A stretch of DNA of 64,000 bases from Cryptomeria japonica (taxonomy: Eukaryota > Streptophyta > Pinopsida > Cupressales > Cupressaceae). The position numbers and the translations under genes are program-made. The stretch spans positions 821,745,896-821,809,895 of the forward strand of contig NC_081414.1 in NCBI RefSeq assembly GCF_030272615.1. Reading direction: 5' to 3'. Under the pieces are notes generated by a model, which saw only the letters and a program-made list of their open reading frames with translations, did not search any database and was not told the origin of the DNA. Positions within the stretch are counted from its first letter, which is position 1. Every line of letters begins with the position of its first letter. This document shows positions 47,315-61,115 of this stretch, in pieces.

Positions 47315-48883
47315 AAAAGCAGAAAAAAATAAATTCAAAAATAGTGAAAAAGCAAAAAAATTCAAAAATAGTGAAAAAGCAGAAATAATTCAAAAAATGA
47401 AAAAGTAGAAAATATAAAAAACAACAAAAATAGTGAAAAACAAAAAAAGAATCAAATATGAGAAAAAGTGCAATAAAACAGATGGTGAAAACCTAGCAAA
47501 CAGGAGCTATCTGTTAGCTAGCTCTTCCATCTATTAGTTCATGAATCCTTCTTCTTGCATTCATTTTTCCATCAGCGTTGTTCATATCCATAGTAAATAT
47601 TTGTACATATGCAGGCATTGCGGCTGATTTATCGCCATGTTTTGGATCATTGGATATATCATAATGACTTTGTTTCTAGGCTTGGGGCAAAATCTTGCAC
47701 CTAGCTGGGGGCAAAGTTTTTTGATCATTTTGAGCTTAATCAAACATGTAGAACAATAGTTACGCAACTCTTGTCAAGCAAAAACTGAGATGCATCCAAC
47801 GTTGAACATGAGATCAAATTGTCCACCATCAAACAACCAAATATTAGTCTAAGCATATCACACACTTTTCAATAGATGATATCTTTTGGATAATGATTTT
47901 GACACTTTGGTTCAACTTTTCTATCTTTATTTTCGTTATCATGTTTTCTGAGTGAGTCCAAGATGTCTCTGACTAGAGGAACAAGGAAGGAACATGATAT
48001 TTTTCTTGTCTTTTATTTGTAAATTAATCATTAATATGTGTAAATTTGTCTCAGGACATGATCATTGGAGTATCATCGAAGATATTTTTGATTTGCGTAT
48101 AGAAATGGTTAATACTGCCTATTTTACGCAAGCAACACTCAGGTCATCTTGGTTCACTTATACCTTGATTCTTGTGCTAACTTGCAATATCAAAATCCAA
48201 GTAAGTAGTGCTCAAATCATCATGGTTCAATTATACCATCAATGTTTGCACTCACTTCCCATATTTTAAAAATCTCAATGATGACACAACACAATAACCC
48301 TGTGACTAGAACGATCACAACATTGCATTTCATTTGCATTTGCATTTGCATTTGGCTTACATTTCATTCTTGCATAGGATCACAAAAGCTCATCTTATCC
48401 AAGGCCAAATCTATCGCAGGAATCATCAATGTATCATCATAGGTGTATACATAATCAGAATAATGACTCATCTCTCTCCAAATATTGTCAACCCAATGCA
48501 AGTATTATGCTACCCCCTCAAATGAACCCACATCAGCATATATGAATCTTCCTACAACATGTTATCATCAAATTGACAGTTCTTTATCCAATCAACCTTA
48601 TCAATTCTATCAAATGCTCTAATTTGATCTATTCTATCATGTCTTATATAGGATGTATCTTTCCTAGAACGAGATGTTTTGATCATGTCTTATACAGGAT
48701 ATATCGTTCCTAAAACCAGACACTTGGATCATCTTTGTCTTATATAGGAGGTGTCATTCTTGAAACCAGACTAAATATTGATGTTATCAATCTAATCAAT
48801 ATTGTTGAATTCAATCATGCTTTATCAATCATCACATCAAGAATCGCATCATCATCCTCAAAGAACTTGCACTTTCATAAATC
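47315..48883 (+). other. Element D 3' region, left of chromovirus copy 2
   Basis: Non-coding. It holds an A-rich repeat built on AATAGTGAAAAAGCA (47325-47480), GTGAAAACCTAGCAAACAGG (about 47472), a CATTTG hexamer run (about 48325-48352) and three ~50-bp units with GTCTTATAYAGGA and ACCAGAC (48640-48775). It is cut at 48888 by the chromovirus and resumes at 60944. Confidence 0.6.
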
Positions 48884-48888
48884 AACAT
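48884..48888. other. Target-site duplication of chromovirus copy 2 (left)
   Basis: AACAT, repeated exactly at 60939-60943. Confidence 0.9.
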
Positions 48889-50866
48889 TGTAATAACCAA
48901 ACATAATTCATCCAACAAAAATTGAGTATATATATTTTTTTTCTATTTATGTTTTATTCAATTGCATACTCTGGGCATCCATCCAAATAGGATTGGGCAT
49001 TCATCCATTCGGGATGAGCTTCTAACCATACGGGTTAGGCAGTTGTCCATACGGGACGTAAATTCCATCTATCCAATACGGGATAGGCATCTACCCATAC
49101 GGGGTAGGCATCCATCCAAACGGGATAGCAGATGCTCTGGCTAGAGACTTAGACTCATCGGGACCATTCGGGTCCTGAGCCACTCACTAAGTACTAAATT
49201 CTTCTAACAAGAATGCACCGAGGTCGCCGTCCTTAGGAGTAATAAGAAAATAATACAAGCTTGAATTCCGCCTCGGAATTTGGCTTAAAGCCTCGGGAAG
49301 TCAAGCGAATCCATACGGGATTCCTTCCGAGTATGCATTGAATTAAGTTTGATTATCTGATCTTTCATTTAGGATTCTTACTCAACCAAGCCTAGACCCC
49401 ACCCACGAACGCCTGAGTACGAGGGACAACTCTGTCCCAAGACTGCCTACATACCCGCTTCGGCACGGGATCAAGGCGTAAAGTATGTAGTTCTATTTTC
49501 TAATCTATGGTTTGATGTAAACTGATTTGTGGGTACGCAACCCTTTCTAAGGTCAGTGTCCCAGATAGTTTCTCTGCGGTTGCTACCCACGAAGGTAGCG
49601 CTTAAGCGAAGGCTCAAGATGGCCTATTGCTTGTGGCCTAAACAAAATAACTAGAACCTAATACTTATCATGAGCGTCACCCAATTGCAAATCACCAATA
49701 TCCCTTTGAGGTGAATAAACAATTAAATAAATAAAGTAAATTTCACGAGAGCTCTTAACTTGACCATCCCTAAGAGGGGTTTACTATGGTTTATCTCAAC
49801 GGATGTGGAATTCATTTAAAAGTTATCTTATTAAATTATCGATCCAAGAGGGATTACCCGCCCCTTGGATTTTAACTTCCAAATGTCCCTTATTACTCCC
49901 CGACGATTTATAGGGACGATGCCACAGACGCCGTTAATGCAGCTTTATTAGGCGTTAAGTGCAGTAGTTCAACACGACGGCATTACCCGTAAGCGTGACC
50001 CAGAGGCACCATATATACCGAACGCTGCTAGTTTTGGTTTTCCAACTCCCTTTATTTAGTTTTCTAACTACGAATAACAAAATGAAAGCGTAAATAATGG
50101 AAGTAACTACTTGAAGTGTAATTTGCATACAAATGAAACTTGCATAATAGTAATTGCATGAAAGATATAGTAATTCGCATGCTATGAACGAAAGCAATTA
50201 ATCCATGATGTAAGATGACTTAGCGAGTCCAAAATGACGATTAAATCTAAATATTTATAATAAGGTAAGTTAATCTCCAAGGACCAATCAAGTGTCCCAA
50301 TGATTTCTTAATTTTTAGAAGAATATAGTCTACAATTTTAAAGTCTATTAGGGATAGTTTAATTACAATCTTGCTACACATTAATCCCATTTTTAATTGA
50401 AAGTCAATATCCTTAAATTTCACACTAAGGAGAAAAAAAAATCATCATATCCTAAATGTCATTATTATCAACTTTTAAAAAAATTAACTAAATGGTAATT
50501 AACTTAGATTATCATTTTTTATTTTTTTTAGAAAACAAATTAAACTTCAATTTTCGAAATACTAAAAAAAACAAATTTTAAAATTTAATGGCAAAGGCTT
50601 GCATTTGTTTATGATAATAAGGAGGGCTGCGGGGTGGGGACCACGGGTCCCATCACCCCTGCGGCCCTGCATGCGCAGGTCCGCAGGGATGAGGGGATGC
50701 CATGGGCCCCCACCGTACCCCTGCAACGGTTTATTGAAACCGTCCATGCAAACAGCGACCCAAGCACGTGGAAAGTCGTGCGTTACGGAGGCATAAGGAG
50801 ATTTTTCTACGTTCGATGGGGTTTTCTTGCTTTTGGGTTTTTTATTTATATATGTATATATATATA

Positions 50867-50902
<36 letters not shown>

Positions 50903-52485
50903 AGTACATAAATGTTATAATGCATATATATATATATATATATAAGTACATAAATGTTATAATATTATTATTATCATTTTTTTTTTTTATACAGGAGTAT
51001 TATAATTATTTTTAATGAGTTATTGAAGATTACTCAGAGCAGGGTAATAATAGGTAATTAACAATGTTTGTAGATTAATTTTCAGGAAATAAATGAAGCA
51101 GTAACCAGAGGGATTTTTTTTTTTTCCATTTCCTTTGTTTTCTACACAGGGAAATTCATTCACAGAGAAAGAAATAGATTATTTCACACAGAGAAATTCT
51201 TTCACAGGAAAAGGAATGGTTTATTTCTTTTCTTTTTCACACAGGGAAATTCTTTCACAGAGGAAGAAATAGATTATTTCTTTTGTTTCTTTTCTTTTGT
51301 TCTCTACACAGGGAAATTCATTCACAGAGAAAGGAATTCATTTCTTTACACAGGGAAAATTCATTCACAGAGAGGGGAGATTTATTTATACACACAGGGA
51401 GATTTGTCTACAGAGAAAATTGTTTGTACACACAGGGAGATCTTATTTTTATCAAAATAAACTGAAGATAATGAATCTATTTTCCATTTACTCTACTTCT
51501 TTCAATTTGAAACTAATTTCTTATCAGAATTAAAACAATGAATCTTATTTTCTACAAAATCAGAAACTAAGGATTTAAACAATGAATCTCATTCTACAAA
51601 ATCTGAAACAAATTTCTTATCAAAATTTTAAACAATGAATTCCATTCTCTACAAATCTGAAACTAATTTCTTATCAAAAATTTAAACAATGAATCTTATT
51701 TAACAATAAATCTCATTCTCTACAAAATCTAAAAACTAATTCCTTATCAAAATTTCAAACAATGAATCTCATTTAAGCCATAAATCTCATTCTTTACAAA
51801 ATCTAAAACTAATTTCATATCAAGAAATTTAACAATGAATCTTATTTAAACCATGACTCTCATTTTCTACAAAATCTAAACTAATTCTTTAACAAAATAC
51901 AAATGAATTTCATACTCATAATTAATCTAATCAAATCTAATCTACCATAAAAATGAGATGCATGAACTAAGTTGAAGGAACCTGGATGCTTGAAGATGGT
52001 GTAGAGTCTTCCTTGATCCTCCAAATTGAAGAGAAATCCTCCCAACAAAAATCTTAGCTGCCAATGAAAGTGGACTACAAAAGAGAATTCAACTTGCAGA
52101 AATTTCTTATGGAATAGCTAACTCTCATTTTTGAAACTTGTACCTATTTTATAAAAGAAATTTCAAATTCCCACTACCTAATTATTAATTGGAAAAAAAG
52201 AGATTCTCTCCCAATTTGGCCTCCATGCAAATTAATTAGGCTTAGTGGGAGGAGTTACATGCAAGGAGGTGGGGAAGCCTCTAGAAGCTTCTTATTCCTC
52301 CTACAACATGTGCCTTAATTTGGTTGAGGGAAATTAAATAACAAATTAAAATATATATGCATTTTCCATGTGTGTGTGGTTTATTATTTTTATTCCCTTA
52401 CAATATTCATTCAATAATTCATCCAAAGAATATAAATAGAGTTTTGTATTTAGATCAAAAAAAGTGATAAAGGAGGGTTGTGACA
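48889..52485 (-). repeat. 3' LTR of chromovirus copy 2
   Basis: Plus-strand edges TGTAATAACC and GGGTTGTGACA, 3597 bases. It contains the hairpin array (48974-49135), the conserved AATAAA signal (seen as TTTATT near 49943), a TA microsatellite (about 50846-50942) and the two tandem arrays (51130-51445 and 51470-51900). Confidence 0.95.
48974..49135 (-). other. Mini-hairpin array (chromovirus LTR copy 2b)
   Basis: On the plus strand: CATCC-attcg-GGATG, CTAACC-atacg-GGTTAG, GTCC-atacg-GGAC, CTATCC-aatacg-GGATAG, CTACCC-atacg-GGGTAG and ATCC-aaacg-GGAT. Arms stay complementary in spite of differing between units. The same array is at 57440-57603. Confidence 0.75.
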
Positions 52486-52500
52486 TCCTCCCCCCCTTAA
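52486..52500 (-). other. Polypurine tract of chromovirus copy 2
   Basis: The minus strand reads TTAAGGGGGGGAGGA directly before the 3' LTR. Confidence 0.9.
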
Positions 52501-52558
52501 TCTGTGCATCGTCTCGATGCACTTATTAAATGCATTCAAAAGAGTTTATAGTTCATGT

Positions 52559-55500
52559 TCAAAACAAAAAGGGAAATAGCTGCTGCATCTCCTTAGTATC
52601 CTCCCATGTGGCATTCTTCTCGTCGTACTGGTCCCATTGCACTTTGCACTGATCAACCTCTCTGTTGCGCAACTGGCACTGGCGCCTCTCCAAGATTCTG
52701 AATGGCTCTATCATTATTCCCCCCATTTCTTGGACCTGCAAGGCATCCCAATTCAAAATGTGTTTCTCATCAGGTACATACTTCTTAAGAAGAGATACAT
52801 GGAAGACATCATGGATTCGGCTCAATTGGGGAGGTAAGGCCAACCAATAAGCAACTGGGTTAATTCTTCCCAATATTTCAAAAGGTCCGACATAACGAGG
52901 TGCAAGCTTAGTCTTTTTCCCAAATCTTATGGAACTCTTGTGTGGCCTAACCCTTAGGAAGACTTTCTCTCCTACCTCAAACTCCCTTGGTGTTCTACTT
53001 TTATCTGCATAACTTTTCTGCCTATCCGAGGCTTCCTTCAATCTTTGCCTAATTTCCTTAGTTTTCCTTTCCATTTCTTTCAACATATCTGGCCCAATAA
53101 TCACTCTATCTTCAAGACTATCCCAACTCAAAGGTGTTCGACATGGTCTTCCATACAAAGCTTCAAAAGGTGCCATTCCCAAAGATGTTTGATATGTATT
53201 ATTGTAGGCAAACTCTACCAAAGGTAGGTACTCTTCCCATTTTCTCTATTGGTCCATGCAGTACATACGAAGCAGGTCTTCCATAATCTGATTTGTCCTT
53301 TCTGTCTGACCGTCGGTTTCCGGATGGTATGCGGTGCTAAAATTTAGTTGAGTTCCTAGAGCTGATTGAAGAGTGGTCCAAAACCTGGAAGTGAATCTTG
53401 CATCTCTATCTGATATTATTTTCTCTGGTATTCCATGCAACCTAACTATCTCCTTAACGAAGCGTCTAGCCAAGGTGGGTGCATCATCCGTCAGATTCCC
53501 TAGTATAAAGTGTGCCACCTTAGTGAGTTTGTCAATTACCACCATTATTGCATCATGCCTAGAAGGTGACATGGGTAACCCTTGTACAAAATCCATACTA
53601 ATAACTTGCCACTTATGTTGAGGTACATCGTGCAATTGTAACAATCCAGCGGGGTGCCTATGTTCTGCCTTTACTCTTTGACACTCCAAACATTTAGCTA
53701 CGTACTTGACAATATCACTTTTCAACCCTTGCCAAAAGTATAATTTCTTTAGATCTGCATAAAGTTTGTTAACTCCTAGGTGGCCTGAATAAGGGGCATT
53801 GTGAGCCTCCGATAAGACTACTTCCCTTAAATTCCCTGAATTAGGAACATAGATTCTGTTATTGTATCTGAGCAACCCATCTTCATCTAATGTATACCCT
53901 TCGACCTTAGGGTCGGTCGGGTTGTGTCTCATAGTTAATTTAACTTTCTCATACCATGGGTCATGTCCTTGTTCATCCATTACTTGCCTTTTGAAAGAGG
54001 TTTTGAAGGTTGCTATAGTCATCAAGTGTCTCCTCCTACTTAAGGCATCTGCCACCCTATTTTCTTTCCCCTTAATATATTCAATCTCAAAGTCATATTC
54101 ACTTAGAAACTCTAACCACCTTCTTTGTTTGGCATTTAAGTAAGGTTGGGTAAAGATGTATTTTAGTCCTTGGTTGTCCGACTTAAGCTCAAAGGGCTTC
54201 CCTAGTAAGAAGTGTCTCCACTTTTGCAGGGCATGCACAATTGCTGCCAACTCTAAGTCGTGGGGTGCATAATTGACTTCATGAGTCTTTAGCTTCCTAG
54301 ATTCATAAGCCACTACCCCCTCATCTTGGACAAGTACTCCTCCTAACCCTTCTATAGAGGCATCTGTTACAACTGTGAAGTGTCCATTTGGGTCTGGTAC
54401 CTTTAGAATGGGTGTTGAAGTTAGTTTTCCCTTCAAGATTTGAAATGCCTTATCACTTTGCTCCGTCCATACAAACCTTTTGCCCTTCCTTTGCAACGAG
54501 GTGATGGGATTTGCTATCTTAGAGAATCCTTCCACAATTCTCCTATAGTAACCTACTAGCCCCATAAAGCTTCTTACCTCTGAAACATTCTTAGGGATTG
54601 GCCATTCTACTATCGCCTTTATTTTATCTGGGTCGACTGCTATTCCTTCCTTTGATATTATATGCCCAAGATAGTGAATCTTTTCCTCAAAGAAGGCACA
54701 TTTGGACAATTTTCCATATAACTTATGTTCTCTCAATCTTTGCAAAACAATTTGTAGGTGCGCTAAATGTTCCTCTTCATTTCTAGAGTAAATCAATATG
54801 TCATCCAAAAATACCAAAACAAACTTATCCAAGTAGTCGTGGAATACACTATTCATCAGGTTCATGAATGCAGCTGGGGCATTAGTTACTCCAAAAGGAA
54901 CTACTGTGAATTCATAATGTCCATATCTCATCCTGAAAGCTGTCTTCAGAATGTCTTCTTCCTTAATTCTGAGTTGATGATACCCCGACCGAAGATCTAT
55001 CTTCGAGAAAACTGCCACTCCTTTCATTGGTCAAAAAGGTCCTCTATGCGAGGTAAGGGATACCTATTCTTTATGGTGACTTTGTTCAACATCCTATAGT
55101 CGATGCATAGCCTTAAGGTTCCATCCTTCTTCTTAACAAATAAAACTGGCGCTCCCCATGGTGATACACTTGGCCTTATTAAACCCTTAGCTAAGAGTTC
55201 CTCTAATTGCATTTTGAGCTCTTGTAATTCTGTCGTGTTCATTCGGTAAGGTGCCTTTGATACTGGTTCAGCTCCTGGGAGTACTTCGATAGAAAAGTCA
55301 AACTTTCTCTTAGGGGGTAAACCGGGTAGTTCTTCTAGAAAAACATCCTTAAACTCCTTTAAGAGAGGGGTATTTTCAAATGTTGGGGTATTTTCCTCCT
55401 TTCCTTCTTCAATTTCGACCATAAAGATTTGTCCTCCTCTTCTCCTTTCCTTCTTTAATTGCATTGCTGAGATAGTTTCTATATTAATGGGTTTAAACTT

Positions 55501-57207
55501 TCCTTGGATTTTGACCCTTTTCCCCCCATCATCCAAACATTCAACAACTTTGCTATAACAATCTACATTAGCTTGATGGTCTGCTAACCAACTCATTCCC
55601 ATAATTACATCATATAATCCTAAGGGTGCCACATAGAGATCTACCCTTGTTTTGAACTCAGGGAATTGTACCCTTGCCCTCGGTAAACACTTAGTTACTT
55701 CTCTAGTTGCCTTATCCCCATATTGAACCGTCCATGATGACTCCATTTGATTAACTTTTAATGCATATTTGTTCACTAATTCAGGTGAGATGAAACATTC
55801 AGATGATCCAGTGTCAATTAGAATTGATATTGGTTGTTCAAATAGTGTACCTGTAGTTTCCACGGGAACATTCTGGTATCTTCTTCTTTGGTTCCTAACT
55901 CCTGCATGAATCCTCTGTTGGGGCCCTTGTTGGGGTTGATTGGCTCTAATTTGTCCTTGCATCCTGGGGCAATCTCTAGCAAAGTGGTTTTCCCCGCACA
56001 TAAAGCATCCGCCTGGAGGCCCTCTCCTACCTTGATTTCTAGGGGGATCATTCCTTGTTTCATTTCCCCTGGGTGGATAAGTTATCCTGTTCTGCTGGTC
56101 ATTCCTGTTATAGTTGCCCCTGTTATCATTGCCCCTGTTATTATTGCTCCTGTTATCATTGCCCCTGTTATTATTACCCCTGTTATTATCATTTCCATTC
56201 CTCTGATATTGATTAGGCGGTGGTCTCCTTTCGGAAGAGTTATTCCTTTGACCCTTGTTGAAATTAGTGTTTCCATTGAATTCTTGCTTCCTTTTAAATG
56301 AGTGATTCCCATTATAGTTCCGTCCTGCTAGTGTTTGAATCTTCCTCTCTTGTCTTAGGGACTTTTCAAGTACTTCATTCATGTTTCTGGGTCCATGCAT
56401 ATCAACCTCTGCCCCTATGTTGGTATTCAGCCCCAAAATGAATTTCCTTGCTTGGCCTTCTTCATCCCTTTGGTACATAGGCACATATTTAAGCAACTTG
56501 GCAAACTTATCCCAATATTGTTGAACGGATAGGGACCCTTGACGTAGATTATGGAATTCTATCACTTTCTCATCAAAGAACAATTGAGGGAGCCACCTAT
56601 CTCGAAAATGGTGAACAAATTGATCCCATGTGATTGTATCCCTGTTATACCCATTTTGTTCCTTGGTGTTGGTCCACCAACTAGCCGCCTCCCCTGTGAG
56701 TTGATAGGAGCCCCATAAAGCCTTGGTTGTTTCGCTAAAATCTCTTAGCTCAAAATATTTCTCCATTTCATTTAGCCAATTCTCAGCCCCTTCACCAATC
56801 TGCCTCCCATCGAACTTAGGAGGGGTGATTTTCTTCAAATCCTTGGAGAGTTCCAATATGTTATTTTCCTTCCCATTACCCATCACATTTCCTTGATTGC
56901 TACCAGGGTTTCCGTTCTCGGTACCACTTCTGTTCTCATAGTCATTCTGCCTTTCCCTAAGGTCCTGCAGTGATTGTTCCAGGAAGTTGATTTTATCTCT
57001 TTGTTCGGTTAGAAGGTCGATTATAGCTTGAACCCCATCTCCGTTATTCCCTAGGTTGTGTCGAACCTCTTCATGATCTTCCTCATGGTTCCCTTCATGG
57101 TTTTCCTCATGGTTTTCCTCATGGTTTTCCTCCCTTTGACTCCTGGTACGTCTCCCATTACCCCTTCCTCTTCCTCTTCCTCTTCCTCTTCCTCTTCCTC
57201 TTGCCAT
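52559..57207 (-). pseudogene. gag-pol: Chromovirus copy 2 gag-pol, one frameshift and one stop
   Basis: Same domain order as copy 1: gag, [13 protein letters not shown] knuckle, protease LIDTGSS, RT FLDDIL, RNase H, integrase, chromodomain-like tail. The frame is unbroken from ATG 57207 to about 55024. There one base is missing relative to copy 1 (CAATGAAAGG for CAAATGAAAGG), shifting the frame inside RT just after [10 protein letters not shown]. It continues to a TAG at 53246 (copy 1 has CAG) inside the integrase tail, then to the end at 52559. The Asn-Arg-Gly repeat has one unit more than in copy 1. The lesions differ from those of copy 1, so each copy was inactivated separately. Confidence 0.95.
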
Positions 57208-57341
57208 TCTAGGTTTTACCTGAAAGTTAAATTGGGTAGTTAGTTTTCTTTTTGTAGAATAAAATTTTAATTTCTATTATTGTAAAACATTCCCTTAGTT
57301 GAGTAAATTGAAGTGAGCACAAGGCCTAGTTTTGAACCTTT

Positions 57342-57353
57342 GCTCTGATACCA
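57342..57353 (-). other. Primer-binding site of chromovirus copy 2
   Basis: The minus strand reads TGGTATCAGAGC two bases inside the 5' LTR. Confidence 0.9.
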
Positions 57354-57355
57354 CA

Positions 57356-59307
57356 TGTAATAACCAAACATAATTCATCCAACAAAAATTGAGTATATAT
57401 ATTTTTTTTCTATTTATGTTTTATTCAATTGCATACTCTGGGCATCCATCCAAATAGGATTGGGCATTCATCCATTCGGGATGAGCTTCTAACCATACGG
57501 GTTAGGCAGTTGTCCATACGGGACGTAAATTCCATCTATCCAATACGGGATAGGCATCTACCCATACGGGGTAGGCATCCATCCAAACGGGATAGGAGAT
57601 GCTCTGGCCAGAGACTTAAACTCATCGGGACCATTCGGGTCCTGAGCCACTCACTAAGTACTACATTCTTCTAACAAGAATGCATCGAGGTTGCCGTCCT
57701 TAGGAGTAATAAGAAAATAATACAAGCTTGAATTCCGCCTCAGAATTTGGCTTAAAGCCTTGGGAAGTCAAGCGAATCCATACAGGATTCCTTCCGAGTA
57801 TGCATTGAATTAAGTTTGATTATCTGATCTTTCATTTAGGATTCTTACTCAACCAAGCCTAGACCCCACCCACGAATGCCTGAGTACGAGGGACAACTCC
57901 GTCCCAAGACTGCCTACATACCCGCTTCGGCACGGGATCAAGGCGTAAAGTATGTAGTTCTATTTTCTAATCTATGGTTTGATGTAAATTGATTTGTGGG
58001 TACGCAACCCTTTCTAGGGTCAGTGTCCCAGACAGTTTCTCTGCGGTTGCTACCCACGAAGGTAGCGCTTAAGCGAAGGCTCAAGATGGCCTATTGCTTG
58101 TGGCCTAAACAAAATAACTAGAACCTAATACTTATCATGAGCGTCACCCAATTGCAAATCACCAATATCCCTTTGAGGTGAATAAACAATTAAATAAATA
58201 AAGTAAATTTCACGAGAGCTCTTAACTTGACCATCCCTAAGAGGGGTTTACTATGGTTTATCTCAACGGATGTGGAATTCATTTAAAAGTTATCTTATTA
58301 AATTATCGATCCAAGAGGGATTACCCGCCCCTTGGATTTTAACTTCCAAATGTCCCTTATTACTCCCCGACGATTTATAGGGACGATGCCACAGACGTCG
58401 TTAATGCAGCTTTATTAGGCGTTAAGTGCAGTAGTTCAACACGACGACATTACCCGTAAGCGTGACCCAGAGGCACCATATATACCGAACGCTGCTAGTT
58501 TTGGTTTTCCAACTCCCTTTATTTAGTTTTCTAACTACGAATAACAAAATGAAAGCGTAAATAATGGAAGTAACTACTTGAAGTGTAATTTGCATACAAA
58601 TGAAACTTGCATAATAGTAATTGCATGAAAGATATAGTAACTCGCATGCTATGAACAAAAGCAATTAATCCATGATGTAAGATGACTTAGCGAGTCCAAA
58701 ATGACGATTAAATCTAAATATTTATAATAAGGTAAGTTAATCTCCAAGGACCAATCAAGTGTCCCAATGATTTCTTAATTTTTAGAAGAATATAGTCTAC
58801 AATTTTAAAGTCTATTAGGGATAGTTTAATTACAATCTTGCTACACATTAATCCCATTTTTAATTGAAAGTCAATATCCTTAAATTTCACACTAAGGAGA
58901 AAAAAAAATCATCATATCCTAAATGTCATTATTATCAACTTTTAAAAAAATTAACTAAATGGTAATTAACTTAGATTATCATTTTTTTTTTTTTTTAGAA
59001 AACAAATTAAACTTCAATTTTCGAAATACTAAAAAAAACAAATTTTAAAATTTAATGGCAAAGGCTTGCATTTGTTTATGATAATAAGGAGGGCTGCGGG
59101 GTGGGGACCACGGGTCCCATCACCCCTGCCGCCCTGCATGCGCAGGTCCGCAGGGATGAGGGGATGCCGTGGGCCCCCACCGTACCCCTGCAACGGTTTA
59201 TTGAAACCGTCCATGCAAACAGCGACCCAAGCACATGGAAAGCTGTGCGTTACAGAGGCATAAAGAGATTTTTCTACGTTCGATGGGGTTTTCTTGCTTT
59301 TGGGTTT

Positions 59308-59345
<38 letters not shown>

Positions 59346-59363
59346 AGTACATAAATGTTATAA

Positions 59364-59397
<34 letters not shown>

Positions 59398-60938
59398 TAC
59401 ATAAATGTTATAATATTATTATTATCATTTTTTTTTTTTATACAGGAGTATTATAATTATTTTTAATGAGTTATTGAAGATTACTCAGAGCAGGGTAATA
59501 ATAGGTAATTAACAATGTTTGTAGATTAATTTTCAGGAAATAAATGAAGCAGTAACCAGAGGGATTTTTTTTTTTTTTCCATTTCCTTTGTTTTCTACAC
59601 AGGGAAATTCATTCACAGAGAAAGAAATAGATTATTTCACACAGAGAAATTCTTTCACAGGAAAAGGAATGGTTTATTTCTTTTCTTTTTCACACAGGGA
59701 AATTCTTTCACAGAGGAAGAAATAGATTATTTCTTTTGTTTCTTTTCTTTTGTTCTCTACATAGGGAAATTCATTCACAGAGAAAGGAATTCATTTCTTT
59801 ACACAGGGAAAATTCATTCACAGAGAGGGGAGATTTATTTATACACACAGGGAGATTTGTCTACAGAGAAAATTGTTTGTACACACAGGGAGATCTTATT
59901 TTTATCAAAATAAACTGAAGATAATGAATCTATTTTCCATTTACTCTACTTCTTTCAATCTGAAACTAATTTCTTATCAGAATTAAAACAATGAATCTCA
60001 TTTTCTACAAAATCAAAAACTAAGGATTTAAACAATGAATCTCAGTCTACAAAATCTGAAACAAATTTCTTATCAAAATTTTAAACAATGAATTCCATTC
60101 TCTACAAATCTGAAACTAATTTCTTATCAAAAATTTAAACAATGAATCTTATTTAACAATAAATCTCATTCTCTACAAAATCTAAAAACTAATTCCTTAT
60201 CAAAATTTCAAACAATGAATCTCATTTAAGCCATAAATCTCATTCTTTACAAAATCTAAAACTAATTTCATATCAAGAAATTTAACAATGAATCTTATTT
60301 AAACCATGACTCTCATTTTCTACAAAATCTAAACTAATTCTTTAACAAAATACAAATGAATTTCATACTCATAATTAATCTAATCAAATCTAATCTACCA
60401 TAAAAATGAGATGCATGAACTAAGTTGAAGGAACCTGGATGCTTGAAGATGGTGTAGAGTCTTCCTTGATCCTCCAAATTGAAGAGAAATCCTCCCAACA
60501 AAAATCTTAGCTACCAATGAAAGTGGACTACAAAAGAGAATTCAACTTGCAGAAATTTCTTATGGAATAGCTAACTCTCATTTTTGAAACTTGTACCTAT
60601 TTTATAAAAGAAATTTCAAATTCCCACTACCTAATTATTAATTGGAAAAAAAGAGATTCTCTCCCAATTTGGCCTCCATGCAAATTAATTAGGCTTAGTG
60701 GGAGGAGTTACATGCAAGGAGGTGGGGAAGCCTCTAGAAGCTTCTTATTCCTCCTACAACATGTGCCTTAATTTGGGTGAGGGAAATTAAATAACAAATT
60801 AAAATATATATGCATTTTCCATGTGTGTGTGGTTTATTATTTTTATTCCCTTACAATATTCATTCAATAATTCATCCAAAGAATATAAATAGAGTTTTGT
60901 ATTTAGATCAAAAAAAGTGATAAAGGAGGGTTTTGACA
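57356..60938 (-). repeat. 5' LTR of chromovirus copy 2
   Basis: 3583 bases, edges TGTAATAACC and GGGTTTTGACA (one base different from the other LTR). It holds the hairpin array (57440-57603), a TA microsatellite (about 59318-59394) and both tandem arrays. Confidence 0.95.
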
Positions 60939-60943
60939 AACAT
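60939..60943. other. Target-site duplication of chromovirus copy 2 (right)
   Basis: AACAT, identical to 48884-48888. Confidence 0.9.
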
Positions 60944-61115
60944 TGCGGAAATCAAATCAATTCTAATCGGGACATCAATTTTGCAAACATCCAAACACTC
61001 CAAAGATCAATTATCAATCAATGTTTTGGCATCCTATTGAACCAATATCATCATGAAAATAAGATTATTCTTTGAATCAATGCATCATCACATCTCACTT
61101 CAAATAGGGGCAGAA
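60944..61115 (+). other. Element D 3' region, right part, with polypurine tract
   Basis: Continues the sequence broken at 48888. It ends with AATAGGGGCAGAA (61103-61115), a likely polypurine tract directly before an LTR-like start. Confidence 0.55.

Larger units (their letters stand above)
48889..60938 (-). mobile_element. Chromovirus copy 2 (Ty3/Gypsy), minus strand, nested in element D
   Basis: 12,050 bases; LTRs 48889-52485 and 57356-60938, AACAT duplications, and the same primer site, polypurine tract and gag-pol order as copy 1. The two internal LTRs are nearly identical to each other; they differ more from those of copy 1, notably in the GC-rich and TA segments. Both chromovirus copies landed inside other retrotransposons. 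Confidence 0.97.
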
